The notes beneath the pieces are model-generated. The model was given only the letters and a program-made list of their open reading frames with translations. It searched no databases and had not been told where the DNA came from. 64,000 nucleotides of DNA from DASRQK01 sp964401685 (lineage in GTDB: Bacteria > Bacteroidota > Bacteroidia > Sphingobacteriales > Sphingobacteriaceae): contig CAYNZH010000001.1 in the NCBI GenBank assembly GCA_964401685.1, positions 62,001 to 126,000 on the forward strand. The letters run 5' to 3'. Below, one piece after another: positions 8,554 through 16,698 of this stretch. A program made the position numbers and the translations under genes. Position 1 is the first letter of the stretch. Every line of letters starts with the position of its first letter.

Positions 8554-9804
8554 TTATTGAACGCCTGAAAGGGCTGAAACGCTCCTAAAGCCGATGTATG
8601 ATTTAGATGAATCCTGGTACTCGTAGGTTCGGGCCGAATTTTGCATCATAGCACCTATGTCTTTCCAGGACCCGCCGCGGATGACCTTCCTTTTCAACGC
8701 TTCCGGATCGTCTTCTCTGGCGTCATAACGGTAGGTCGGATTTAAATCATGGACAAATACAGATGCCGACTCACTGAAAGAGGTCGACGTCCACTCCGCA
8801 ACGTTACCTGCCATATCGTATAGGCCGAAGTCATTGGGTTCAAAGGAGCCGACCGGGGCCGTGTAGGCAAATCCGTCTTCACCGTAATCACCCCTACCTG
8901 GTTTGAAATTGGCCATGAGCAATCCGCCTCCGTGGCGGGGCGACGGGCCTCCCCAAGGGTAGGGCATCCCGAGTTTTCCACCCCTGGCGGCATACTCCCA
9001 CTGCGCTTCTGAAGGTAGCATAAAAGGCAAAACCTGCTTTTTCCCATTATTGGAAGCCTGTGAATCTTCAAATTTTTTGGTCCTCCAGGCATTGAAAGCC
9101 TCAGCCTGCTTCCAACTCACCCCCACGACTGGATAGTGGTTAAAGGAAGTATGTGAAAAGTACCCATAGAGCATGGGCTCGTTCTGTGCATAACTAAAAT
9201 CTGCCACCCAGACGGTGGTGTCAGGGTAAATATTGAGACTTTCCCGACGGATAAAATCCGATCTGACCATGCTGGTGTCATTTCGGTGAAGAATTGCATC
9301 TCTGAGATCATACCATTCGTAAGAAAAATTGATCAGCCTGGCATCTAGTTCCTCACGACCAAAAATTCTATCCTGACTGGGATAATACATATTGTTCACC
9401 GCTTGCTTGAGTGCCGGATCATTGGAATCCCAAGGTGAATTTCTACGAAACTTGTTCCAATCTACAAAAGTTTGTCCGTTTTCCTCTTTTAGATAGGAAG
9501 GAAGGTACCGATGCGCCAAAATGGAGTCTCTCACCCAATGTACAAATTCACGATATTGTATATTAGTCACCTCGGTCACATCCATATAAAAAGGGGAAAT
9601 CGTGGCCTGCCGAGTCAGTGGGGTCTGGCCAAAAGTCAAATCCTGCCCTGACTGACCCATTATAAATGTCCCTCCCGGGATGAGCACCATATCCTTGTAG
9701 GGCGCCCTGGTCTCTACTCTTGGCCGATGACCTTGCTGGAATCCATATACACCCACTGCTACCGCCATCACAGCCAGTAACACCCATTTATATTTCTTAT
9801 TCAT
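8554..9804 (-). CDS. gldK: Type IX secretion protein GldK (PorK), formylglycine-enzyme-like domain
   Basis: GldK pairs with GldN in the periplasmic ring below the outer membrane. Nearly all of the 416 residues form a formylglycine-generating-enzyme-like (SUMF1) domain: MVLIPGGTFIMGQ at about 38-50, YMDVTEVTNIQYREF, LPSEAQWEYAARGG, YDMAGNVAEWTSTSF, and the closing VIRGGSWKD and YIGFRSV. Known GldK/PorK proteins are outer-membrane lipoproteins. Here the N-terminus (LLAVMAVAVGVYGFQQGH) is hydrophobic but contains no cysteine, so it should be a signal peptide or an anchor rather than a lipobox. First gene of gldKLMN. Position and domain make the call secure. Confidence 0.94.
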   Translation of the reverse strand: MNKKYKWVLLAVMAVAVGVYGFQQGHRPRVETRAPYKDMVLIPGGTFIMGQSGQDLTFGQTPLTRQATISPFYMDVTEVTNIQYREFVHWVRDSILAHRYLPSYLKEENGQTFVDWNKFRRNSPWDSNDPALKQAVNNMYYPSQDRIFGREELDARLINFSYEWYDLRDAILHRNDTSMVRSDFIRRESLNIYPDTTVWVADFSYAQNEPMLYGYFSHTSFNHYPVVGVSWKQAEAFNAWRTKKFEDSQASNNGKKQVLPFMLPSEAQWEYAARGGKLGMPYPWGGPSPRHGGGLLMANFKPGRGDYGEDGFAYTAPVGSFEPNDFGLYDMAGNVAEWTSTSFSESASVFVHDLNPTYRYDAREDDPEALKRKVIRGGSWKDIGAMMQNSARTYEYQDSSKSYIGFRSVSALSGVQ

Positions 9805-9945
9805 CCGTTTGTAGAATATTCATTTATAATTTACTCCGTCTAAAATTGGCAAAATAAACCCGAAGTCTATCCGTACAAATTTCAGACCAACCGTACAATT
9901 ATCTGCAAATATGCTGAAAACGAATCAAATATTAAATAAAAAACG

Positions 9946-10716
9946 CTATTTGTTGACTTTTTTTATGTAATGCTCCACAGCCATAGTCATGCTGGGCGCA
10001 TCTGGCGTGGGTGCAGGAATATCCAAAATCAAGCCTCTGTCAAGAATCGCCTGATGTGTCGTCGGCCCGAAAGCAGCCAAACGCGTGTTATTTTGCTTGA
10101 AATCCGGGAAGTTTTCATACAAGGACTGCACGCTGGAGGGGCTGAAAAACACAATAATATCGTAAAACACGTCCTGCAAATCGGATAGATCGCTCACCAC
10201 TGTTCTGAACAGCACGGCGGGCGTATAGTCGTAACCATTTTCCTGCATCCAGCTCAGCGCTTCCTCGTTGGAAACGTCTGCACACGGATATAAGAATTTC
10301 TCATCGGAATGCTTCTTGAGTACATCCTCCAGATCTTTGACCGTTTGCTTGCCAAAAAAGATCTTCCGTTTCCTGTACTGTATGTATTTTTGCAGGTAGA
10401 GGGCAATGGTCTCTGACAGGCAGAAGTATTTTAGATCTGCAGGGACCTCGTAGCGCATTTCCTCACAAATCCTGAAAAAATGGTCGACAGCATTGCGGCT
10501 GACGAAGATGACTGAACTATAGTCTGCCAAATTGATGCGTTCCTTGCGAAATTCACGGGCAGGCACCCCTTCAACATGTATAAACGCTCTGAAATCAAGC
10601 TTGAGATTATATTTCTCTGCCAACGCAAAATAGGGAGACTTTTCATTTTCCGGCTTTGGTAAAGTCACCAAAATACTTTTAACTTTTTTTTCTCTACCTT
10701 CTTCCGACACTTGCAT
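9946..10716 (-). CDS. hemD: Uroporphyrinogen-III synthase
   Basis: A cytosolic enzyme of heme and siroheme synthesis that closes hydroxymethylbilane to uroporphyrinogen III. The 256-residue protein shows the two-lobed HemD pattern: SILVTLPKPENE at the start, SSVIFVSRNAVDHFF, then DIIVFFSPSSVQSLYENFP and RLAAFGPTTHQAILDRGL in the second lobe. HemD is poorly conserved, but these anchor segments are characteristic. It starts 9 bases after the DUF4271 gene and lies 141 bases upstream of gldK on the same strand, so it may share transcripts with the type IX genes. Confidence 0.88.
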   Translation of the reverse strand: MQVSEEGREKKVKSILVTLPKPENEKSPYFALAEKYNLKLDFRAFIHVEGVPAREFRKERINLADYSSVIFVSRNAVDHFFRICEEMRYEVPADLKYFCLSETIALYLQKYIQYRKRKIFFGKQTVKDLEDVLKKHSDEKFLYPCADVSNEEALSWMQENGYDYTPAVLFRTVVSDLSDLQDVFYDIIVFFSPSSVQSLYENFPDFKQNNTRLAAFGPTTHQAILDRGLILDIPAPTPDAPSMTMAVEHYIKKVNK

Positions 10717-10725
10717 TCCTTTTTA

Positions 10726-11625
10726 TTAACGATACAATAGTTTTACTATAATAAGCACGGGTGCTATTTCAAGGGTACAAAGGTACATAAATAAATAAAA
10801 CTTTGAAAACCTATAATTGACAATCAAGTGGTAAGCTACTTTTCCGAGGCGGATAAGGACGGCGAGGGCGACCCAAGCCAAGGTAATATACGCCAGCCAG
10901 TTGGCCGCATCCAGGGGGGAGAATGCCTGAAGAAGGGCTACTGGAAGCACGAGCATGCCCATGTTGAAGTAACTTAGATACAGGACGACAATGTAGTCTT
11001 TTAGGATTTTTTGAATGGAAAACAAGTAGCCTATCAACCGGGTAATGAGAATTTTCAATCCAAATAAAAGCAAAATCAACAGGGAGACGATCAAAAATGT
11101 CTGAATTCCTTCTTGATTCAGGTCAAAAAGACCCGCGATTGCGCTAAGATAAAAGAAGAGACCTATCGCAAGGCTTGAAAATCCAAAAAGAAACAGGAAG
11201 GGCCAGGAGTTGAAGACAGCTTCTTCCTTAGAGATTTGACTAAAAACCATGTCGTTGAAATAAGCAACCACCAAAACGGACAAGTCTGCGGGAAAAATAA
11301 ATCGTGAAATGGCTAACATCAAAAAAAGCACCAGCAACACGATCACGATCCAGCTATCCCGGGTGAGCTTGGGCTGACCGTCAAAACTGCCCTTTTCACT
11401 CGAGGGTCGCAGGCTATCCAGATGAGCTATCCACGTGTATAGATCTCCTTGAACGCTCCAAGCAGAACGCAGGCTGTCGAGCAGGGGGTAGGGCCGATCA
11501 GGGTCTGGACTCGCAATCCAGCCCAGGTTATTCGATCCGGTGTCCTGGGCATCGTCCTGTAAAGTACGTGCCTGAGCACTCCAGCCCAACAGCAAGAAAA
11601 GTATTACATAAAAGCCCCGTTTCAT
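10726..11625 (-). CDS. DUF4271 multispanning membrane protein
   Basis: A 299-residue protein that I match to the DUF4271 family, which occurs in Bacteroidota and has no assigned function. It has a cleavable-looking signal (VILFLLLGWSAQAR), a soluble stretch to about residue 90, then about six to seven membrane helices, from SWIVIVLLVLFLMLAI to the C-terminal LEIAPVLIIVKLLY. The loop KDYIVVLYLSYFNMGMLVLP is a recognisable family segment. It lies between hpt (24 bases upstream) and hemD (9 bases downstream) in a minus-strand run leading to gldKLMN. The position suggests an envelope role, but nothing in the sequence shows one. Confidence 0.75.
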   Translation of the reverse strand: MKRGFYVILFLLLGWSAQARTLQDDAQDTGSNNLGWIASPDPDRPYPLLDSLRSAWSVQGDLYTWIAHLDSLRPSSEKGSFDGQPKLTRDSWIVIVLLVLFLMLAISRFIFPADLSVLVVAYFNDMVFSQISKEEAVFNSWPFLFLFGFSSLAIGLFFYLSAIAGLFDLNQEGIQTFLIVSLLILLLFGLKILITRLIGYLFSIQKILKDYIVVLYLSYFNMGMLVLPVALLQAFSPLDAANWLAYITLAWVALAVLIRLGKVAYHLIVNYRFSKFYLFMYLCTLEIAPVLIIVKLLYR

Positions 11626-11649
11626 ATCGCCTATTGAATGGGGGTAAAG

Positions 11650-12186
11650 TTAGCTTATTTCGCTGTAAATATCAGGCAGGTTCCGGCCTTTACCTTTGTA
11701 ATCCAAACCATATCCGACCACAAAATCGTCGGGAATTTCAAAACCTACGTATTCCAAATCCTCAAATTCGTGTTCCACGACGTCGGGTTTTAACAACAAG
11801 GTACAGACCGTCACCGAGGCGGGATTGTGCTCATAAATAAGGTCCAGTGTCTTTCTAAGGGTGTTTCCCGAGTCCACGATGTCTTCCACAATGACTACGT
11901 CTCTGTCTTTCAGATCAGCGTCCAGGCCAAGCAGTTGAGTCACCTGATCCGCACGTTGATCCCCCTCGTAAGATGAAAACTTGACAAAACTCACCTCACA
12001 AGGTATGGAAATCTGCTTCATCAGGTCGCCGAAAAACATAAAGCAACCGTTCAGCACACCTATAAACAAGGGATTTCTATGCTCAAATACGACCGAGAGC
12101 TGCACGCCGAGCAGGCGCGCCCGCTTTTTGATCTGATCATACGATATGACGCACTCAAAGTGCTTGTCCTCTATTGTTATTTTCAT
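11650..12186 (-). CDS. hpt: Hypoxanthine phosphoribosyltransferase
   Basis: A purine salvage enzyme that joins hypoxanthine (and often guanine) to PRPP. The PRPP-binding loop VVIVEDIVDSGNTLRKTL is clear, as are FIGVLNGCFMF and VSFVKFSSYEG early on and FVVGYGLDYKG near the end. ATG at 12186 gives 178 residues beginning MKITIEDKHFE. A start 27 bases earlier is possible but adds a non-homologous-looking MILFYPTWT. The start lies inside the end of the upstream GT51 gene (32-base overlap), so the two are probably translationally coupled. Confidence 0.92.
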   Translation of the reverse strand: MKITIEDKHFECVISYDQIKKRARLLGVQLSVVFEHRNPLFIGVLNGCFMFFGDLMKQISIPCEVSFVKFSSYEGDQRADQVTQLLGLDADLKDRDVVIVEDIVDSGNTLRKTLDLIYEHNPASVTVCTLLLKPDVVEHEFEDLEYVGFEIPDDFVVGYGLDYKGKGRNLPDIYSEIS

Positions 12187-14224
12187 TGTCCAAGTGGGGT
12201 AAAATAAAATCAAATCGCATTTCTGGCGGCGAAATCTTCAGCGTATCTGCGCCCAAGGGCTGCGCCGGCCTCAACCTTTCTTCGAGCACAACTGAGTAAT
12301 AGCCGTAGTTGCCCTCATGCTCAGCCGGCGGAATCAGTCCCCGTCTTTGCATTATTTGCCCTACATAATCGTAATATTTATACATATAAGGCTTGAGCCG
12401 TCCGCGATGATCAAAAGCATACAGACCACTTTTTGGCTTTGGAACAATACTCGCAAGGTAAATACTCTCACCCACACTCAACTCAGAGGCGTGTTTGCCA
12501 AAATAATATCGCGAGGCCGGCCCAATACCGTAAATGTTGCGCCCCCATTCAATAATATTCAAATATACCTCATACATTCTTTCTTTACTAACCGCGCGGG
12601 TATTTTCTATCAGCCAAACCAGTAGAATTTCTTCCAATTTGCGGAGCATAGTCTTGTTATGATGTAAAAAGACGTTTTTAACCAGTTGCATAGAGATCGT
12701 GCTTCCTCCTCGTACAAAGGCCTTTTCCTTGTAATTAGTCGCGATAGAACTGCGAATTGATTCCATGACAAACCCCTTGTGGGAAAAAAATGACGGATCC
12801 TCTGTCGTTAGGACTGCGTTTTTGATATGTGGGGAAATCTCACCCAACCTGACGAAATCGGGGTTTTCGGGCCCCACCAGAAATGAGGATTGGGCTTCAT
12901 CCTCCCCAAAGGGGGTGTGTTCAAACGTGCCCGATATATGGGTGGGGTTTACTTTTCCCCAGGAATTCACGGCAAAATCATGGTTCTCTAGCTGAGAATC
13001 GAAGACGATGTCATCCGGATTGCTAGTGTCGAAGTGCCCGGACATGACGTATTTCAGCTTGCCGGAAACGCGGATACCGTCCAGGGAGCTGAAAAGTCCT
13101 CTGGGCCAAGCATCAAAAAAGTCCTGAGCTTCCATCAGGGGGGTCTCCAGGGAAAAATCAAAGGCAGCGGCCGGCTCTGCCGAATATTTCAGGTAGGGGA
13201 TGGCCTCAAGTCTTTCGACCTGAATCCGCGAGTTTTCGGTCAGCTCTACATACTCTTTACCGACAAGGAGTTCCCCGTCGAAATGACCTTGAGGCAGTTC
13301 CACGCTCTGTTCAGAAATCCGGGGATGGTAGGCTGACGCACCCTCAATGTGTCCTGAGAATGAAAGTTTTAGCTCGTTCGTGGCGAGCTTCTTCACTTCG
13401 GCCAACCTCATTTCCAAAAGATCAAAGCCAACTTTAAGCCCAAACACATCTTCCAGGATGGGTAAAGTTGATGGAGACTCCAGGGCCTCTACCTTGAGGA
13501 AAAGTTGCTGACGCTGAGGTCTGATTTGACCTGAAGCTGCCCACTGAATCTGGCCGTCCACTTCTATACGGGCATCGAAATCTCCTCTTTTCATGGAGAA
13601 ATCCGCGATATGAAGATTTCGCTCCGACGAATCGGTTTGGAATCTCATCGCAACATCCTCCATCTGTATATTTATGGGTAAACTCCTGAAAATATTCCCC
13701 AATAGGCCGTCGAGTCTTTTCGCAAAATTGCGCTCTTCGGCCTCGGCATCCTGTACAGGAGTCTCACCAGATTGTCGGTCTTGTCTACTGAGGAATCCGT
13801 AATTAGTCGCACTATCGCGGGTCACGGCCTGAATTAAAAGCTGGTTCATGCTGACTTTTGAAAGCTGCACTTCTCCACGAAGCAAGGGCCAAAGTTTCAG
13901 GCTGATACGCGCGTCTCTGGCCTGCAGAAAGGGAATAGAGTCGAGGCTCGAGGCACTGGAATCTGGGAGAGATTTCACTTGCATGTGCCCGAGGCGTATG
14001 GTCTTCATTCCGCTGAAACCCGCCTCACTGATGCTCAAATCGACAGAATAAGCACTTTTTGCCCGGGACTGTATTTTTACTAGAGCCTGATCCAACATCC
14101 CCTGCCTCTTATTCAGGGCCAGGATCGCGAGCAGGATAACGATCAAAAAAAGGGTCCCTCCCACAAAGGCAATCGTTTTCGAGTGCCTCCCGAGAAGCTT
14201 TTTGGTTTGCGTAAATCTACTCAT
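12155..14224 (-). CDS. AsmA-like / GT51 peptidoglycan glycosyltransferase fusion
   Basis: A 689-residue membrane protein that extends glycan strands from lipid II, with no transpeptidase domain. After a basic tail, one membrane helix covers about residues 18-39. Residues 45-430 resemble an AsmA-like periplasmic domain (long beta-rich region, no catalytic motif). The GT51 domain fills the C-terminal third: TEDPSFFSHKGF with the catalytic Glu near 475, RGGSTISMQLVKNVFL, and RMYEVYLNIIEWG with the second Glu. Ordinary monofunctional transglycosylases are about 230-270 residues, so the large N-terminal part is the unusual feature. The gene overlaps hpt at its 3' end. Confidence 0.87.
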   Translation of the reverse strand: MSRFTQTKKLLGRHSKTIAFVGGTLFLIVILLAILALNKRQGMLDQALVKIQSRAKSAYSVDLSISEAGFSGMKTIRLGHMQVKSLPDSSASSLDSIPFLQARDARISLKLWPLLRGEVQLSKVSMNQLLIQAVTRDSATNYGFLSRQDRQSGETPVQDAEAEERNFAKRLDGLLGNIFRSLPINIQMEDVAMRFQTDSSERNLHIADFSMKRGDFDARIEVDGQIQWAASGQIRPQRQQLFLKVEALESPSTLPILEDVFGLKVGFDLLEMRLAEVKKLATNELKLSFSGHIEGASAYHPRISEQSVELPQGHFDGELLVGKEYVELTENSRIQVERLEAIPYLKYSAEPAAAFDFSLETPLMEAQDFFDAWPRGLFSSLDGIRVSGKLKYVMSGHFDTSNPDDIVFDSQLENHDFAVNSWGKVNPTHISGTFEHTPFGEDEAQSSFLVGPENPDFVRLGEISPHIKNAVLTTEDPSFFSHKGFVMESIRSSIATNYKEKAFVRGGSTISMQLVKNVFLHHNKTMLRKLEEILLVWLIENTRAVSKERMYEVYLNIIEWGRNIYGIGPASRYYFGKHASELSVGESIYLASIVPKPKSGLYAFDHRGRLKPYMYKYYDYVGQIMQRRGLIPPAEHEGNYGYYSVVLEERLRPAQPLGADTLKISPPEMRFDFILPHLDNENNNRGQAL

Positions 14225-14254
14225 TTATGACACAAATATGGTCAATGTTTTCCT

Positions 14255-14262
14255 TATTTTTG
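14255..14262 (+). promoter_or_regulatory. Candidate Bacteroidota -7 box upstream of mrp
   Basis: TATTTTTG fits the TAnnTTTG consensus of primary-sigma promoters in this phylum and lies 22 bases before the mrp start. I see no good -33 TTG at the usual distance, so this is tentative. Confidence 0.3.
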
Positions 14263-14284
14263 TAAACTAACAATCACGGATACC

Positions 14285-15349
14285 ATGATAACTAAAGATA
14301 AAGTACTACAAGCATTGAGCCACGTAGAGGATCCGGATCTGAAAAAAGATCTGGTTTCACTCAACATGATTCAAAATCTCAATATTACTTCTGAACAAAT
14401 CAGCTTCGATGTTGTTTTGACGACACCGGCATGTCCGATGAAAGACCATCTGGAAAATGCGTGCCGGAATGCGATAAAACTCTTTGTAAATGATGAAATC
14501 TCAGTCAACATACGAATGACCTCCCAGATGTTAAATCAGAAAAATCAATTGGAGGGGATCAAGAACATTATTTTAGTGTCTTCAGGAAAGGGGGGCGTTG
14601 GTAAATCAACTGTCGCTGCAAACCTGGCGCTTGCGCTGCAGGCTTCGGGAGCACAAACAGGACTGCTGGATGCGGATATCTATGGGCCGTCTCTGCCGAT
14701 CATGTTTGGCCTGACGGGAGCGAAACCACATTCCGTTGTGACTGCTGATGGCAAAAACAAGATACAACCCTTGGAAAAGTATGGCCTCAAGCTGTTGTCC
14801 ATAGGATTTTTCACCGACCCGAACCAGCCCATTCCCTGGAGAGGGCCCATGGTGAGCACAGCTGTCAAGCAGCTCTTTAACGATGCGGACTGGGGAGACC
14901 TGGATTACCTTATTGTTGACCTTCCCCCGGGAACAGGAGATGTACATATCACTGTTGCACAAGGCTTTCCTATCACTGGAGCGGTAATCGTGACCACACC
15001 ACAGCAAGTGGCGGTTGCGGACACCCAAAAAGGGATGGGCATGTTTTTGATGGACGGCATAAATATACCGCTGCTCGGTGTTGTTGAAAATATGGCCTAT
15101 TTCTCTCCTGCTGAACTCCCAGGCAACAAATACTACCTCTTTGGAAAGGACGGAGGAAAAGCACTTGCGCAGCAGTACGGAATTCCCTTTTTAGGGGAAA
15201 TTCCCTTGGTAAAAAGTATCAGCGACGCAGGTGACAGTGGCTCGCCGGTGCTTATTACGGGAGAATCCGCAACCACGGAAGCATTTCACGAAATCGCTGG
15301 CAAAATCGCTCAACAGGTGTCGATAGTGCAGGCACAACATATTTCATGA
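14285..15349 (+). CDS. mrp: Mrp/NBP35-family iron-sulfur carrier ATPase
   Basis: A cytosolic P-loop ATPase that carries or inserts iron-sulfur clusters (Mrp/ApbC family), 354 residues. The N-terminal 80 or so residues are a MIP18/DUF59 domain (VEDPDLKKDLVSLNMI, TTPACPMKDHLE). The deviant Walker A motif SSGKGGVGKSTVAANLA follows at about residue 99, then LLDADIYGPSLP and DYLIVDLPPGTGDVH. The CxxC pair near the C-terminus of E. coli-type Mrp is absent; the same place reads YFSPAELPGNKYYLFG. The only nearby cysteine is that of the DUF59 domain. Followed by apaG on the same strand. Confidence 0.93.
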   Translation: MITKDKVLQALSHVEDPDLKKDLVSLNMIQNLNITSEQISFDVVLTTPACPMKDHLENACRNAIKLFVNDEISVNIRMTSQMLNQKNQLEGIKNIILVSSGKGGVGKSTVAANLALALQASGAQTGLLDADIYGPSLPIMFGLTGAKPHSVVTADGKNKIQPLEKYGLKLLSIGFFTDPNQPIPWRGPMVSTAVKQLFNDADWGDLDYLIVDLPPGTGDVHITVAQGFPITGAVIVTTPQQVAVADTQKGMGMFLMDGINIPLLGVVENMAYFSPAELPGNKYYLFGKDGGKALAQQYGIPFLGEIPLVKSISDAGDSGSPVLITGESATTEAFHEIAGKIAQQVSIVQAQHIS

Positions 15350-15408
15350 TTAAATCCGCTTGCATTTACGTCAGGCGATTGTTAAGTTTGTAAAAGATTG
15401 TTAGGTAA

Positions 15409-15578
15409 ATGAATACACAAATCACCGACGGAGTCAAAGTTTCAGTTGAGACTTACTACCAGCCTGAATACTCAGATCCAGAAAACGAACATTTTATGTT
15501 TGCATATAGGATCGTGATTCAAAATTTGAGTGATTATAGTGTCCAGCTACTGTCCCGCCACTGGAAAATTTTTGATTC
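15409..15578 (+). CDS. apaG: ApaG family protein, 3' end lost in a gap
   Basis: The first 56 residues match ApaG (DUF525), a small fibronectin-III-like fold protein of about 125 residues linked to Co2+/Mg2+ handling in enterobacteria. The diagnostic stretch is ENEHFMFAYRIVIQN, then SVQLLSRHWKIFD. The gene runs into a 100-N gap and the expected C-terminal half does not reappear on the other side. Reading through the gap gives a false fusion with the downstream TPR protein. Confidence 0.82.
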
Positions 15579-15678
15579 NNNNNNNNNNNNNNNNNNNNNN
15601 NNNNNNNNNNNNNNNNNNNNNNNNNNNNNNNNNNNNNNNNNNNNNNNNNNNNNNNNNNNNNNNNNNNNNNNNNNNNNN
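15579..15678. other. Assembly gap of 100 N with unknown true length
   Basis: No duplicated sequence flanks this gap, unlike the other two. The end of apaG and the start of the TPR gene are both missing, so the true gap is probably several hundred bases longer than drawn. Confidence 0.9.
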
Positions 15679-16674
15679 TTTATCGGTCCCCTGGACTACC
15701 GTGTGCCACCACCGCTCAGTCGGGAGGAAATTCTGGCCCGGGAAATAGAAGCGCTACTGCAAACCGAGATCGAAATCCCCAAGATGCTGCAGAAACAGGA
15801 TTATCTAACCCAATGGAAATATACTGGCGACAGCCAATTTACATTGGCCAGGGAAATAGGTGAACGCCAGAGCGTAGAAGGTTGGCTGCTCATGGAAATA
15901 GATCATTCGGAGCGATTAGGCAACCGGGACCAGATGGGCGACATGCAGCATTTGCTAGCATGGGAATACTTCAGGTTGGGACAGACTGAGACCGCATTTA
16001 GCTATTTCGAAAAGGCACTGGCCACGAAAACGGCGCTGAACAAAACTGCAGACATAATTACCATACACTATAATCTTGCCGCACTGTACGAATTTGCCAA
16101 CCAACTCCGGCCGGCCCAGCAATCTTATCAGAAGATTCTGGATTATGCTGTGCACAACAGAGAAAAATCCACACAAGGCTACGCGACCCTCCGTCTGGCT
16201 TTGATTAAAGCAAAAAACGGAGCTTTTCACGAAGCAGAACAGGACATCATACAAAAGGTACTGCCTTTATATAAAGGTATCCGCGGGAGTGAAGGCGATC
16301 TTGGCCGAATTTTAGCGTATTATGTATTGGCGGAAGTCTACACCATCCAAAACCGCTATCCTGAAGCACAGTGGTTTCTCCTCCAGTCGAGGGAACTTGC
16401 TCGGGAAAAGAACCATCCCGAATGGATGCCGAGTATTATCTTTGGATTGGCAGAAACGAAAAATTCATCTGGAAACCGCAGCGTAGCACTCGAAGAATAT
16501 AAGGAAGCAGACCAGCTTGCAAAGCAGAGCAATCTTTTGGTCATGCAACTGGCGATTCAGGAGGCACTTGGCGCACTTTACCACGAATTTGGCGACTACA
16601 AGGAAGCTATGGAAGCTCTGAACCGTTTTGACACGATCAAAAACCAATTATTATTGCACGATTTTCTGTTTTAA
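15679..16674 (+). CDS. TPR-repeat protein, 5'-partial
   Basis: A tetratricopeptide-repeat protein of at least 331 residues with its start lost in the gap. The repeats show as helical pairs with the usual small and aromatic spacing: MQHLLAWEYFRLGQTETAFS, IHYNLAALYEFANQLRPAQQ, LAYYVLAEVYTIQNRYPEAQ, and EALGALYHEFGDYKEAMEAL. Such repeats bind other proteins; no enzyme domain is visible. The first visible residues (FIGPLDYRVPPPL) lie before the repeats, so an export signal may be in the missing part. It ends 24 bases before pheS. Confidence 0.78.
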   Translation, partial: FIGPLDYRVPPPLSREEILAREIEALLQTEIEIPKMLQKQDYLTQWKYTGDSQFTLAREIGERQSVEGWLLMEIDHSERLGNRDQMGDMQHLLAWEYFRLGQTETAFSYFEKALATKTALNKTADIITIHYNLAALYEFANQLRPAQQSYQKILDYAVHNREKSTQGYATLRLALIKAKNGAFHEAEQDIIQKVLPLYKGIRGSEGDLGRILAYYVLAEVYTIQNRYPEAQWFLLQSRELAREKNHPEWMPSIIFGLAETKNSSGNRSVALEEYKEADQLAKQSNLLVMQLAIQEALGALYHEFGDYKEAMEALNRFDTIKNQLLLHDFLF

Positions 16675-16698
16675 ACGAAAGCATCCTTATATTTGACC

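Noticed and set aside
9874..9890. Possible third sigma-54 promoter on the minus strand upstream of gldK
   Set aside because: TTGGTCTGAAATTTGTA has the GG and the right spacing, but the essential GC of the -12 box is GT, so I do not count it.
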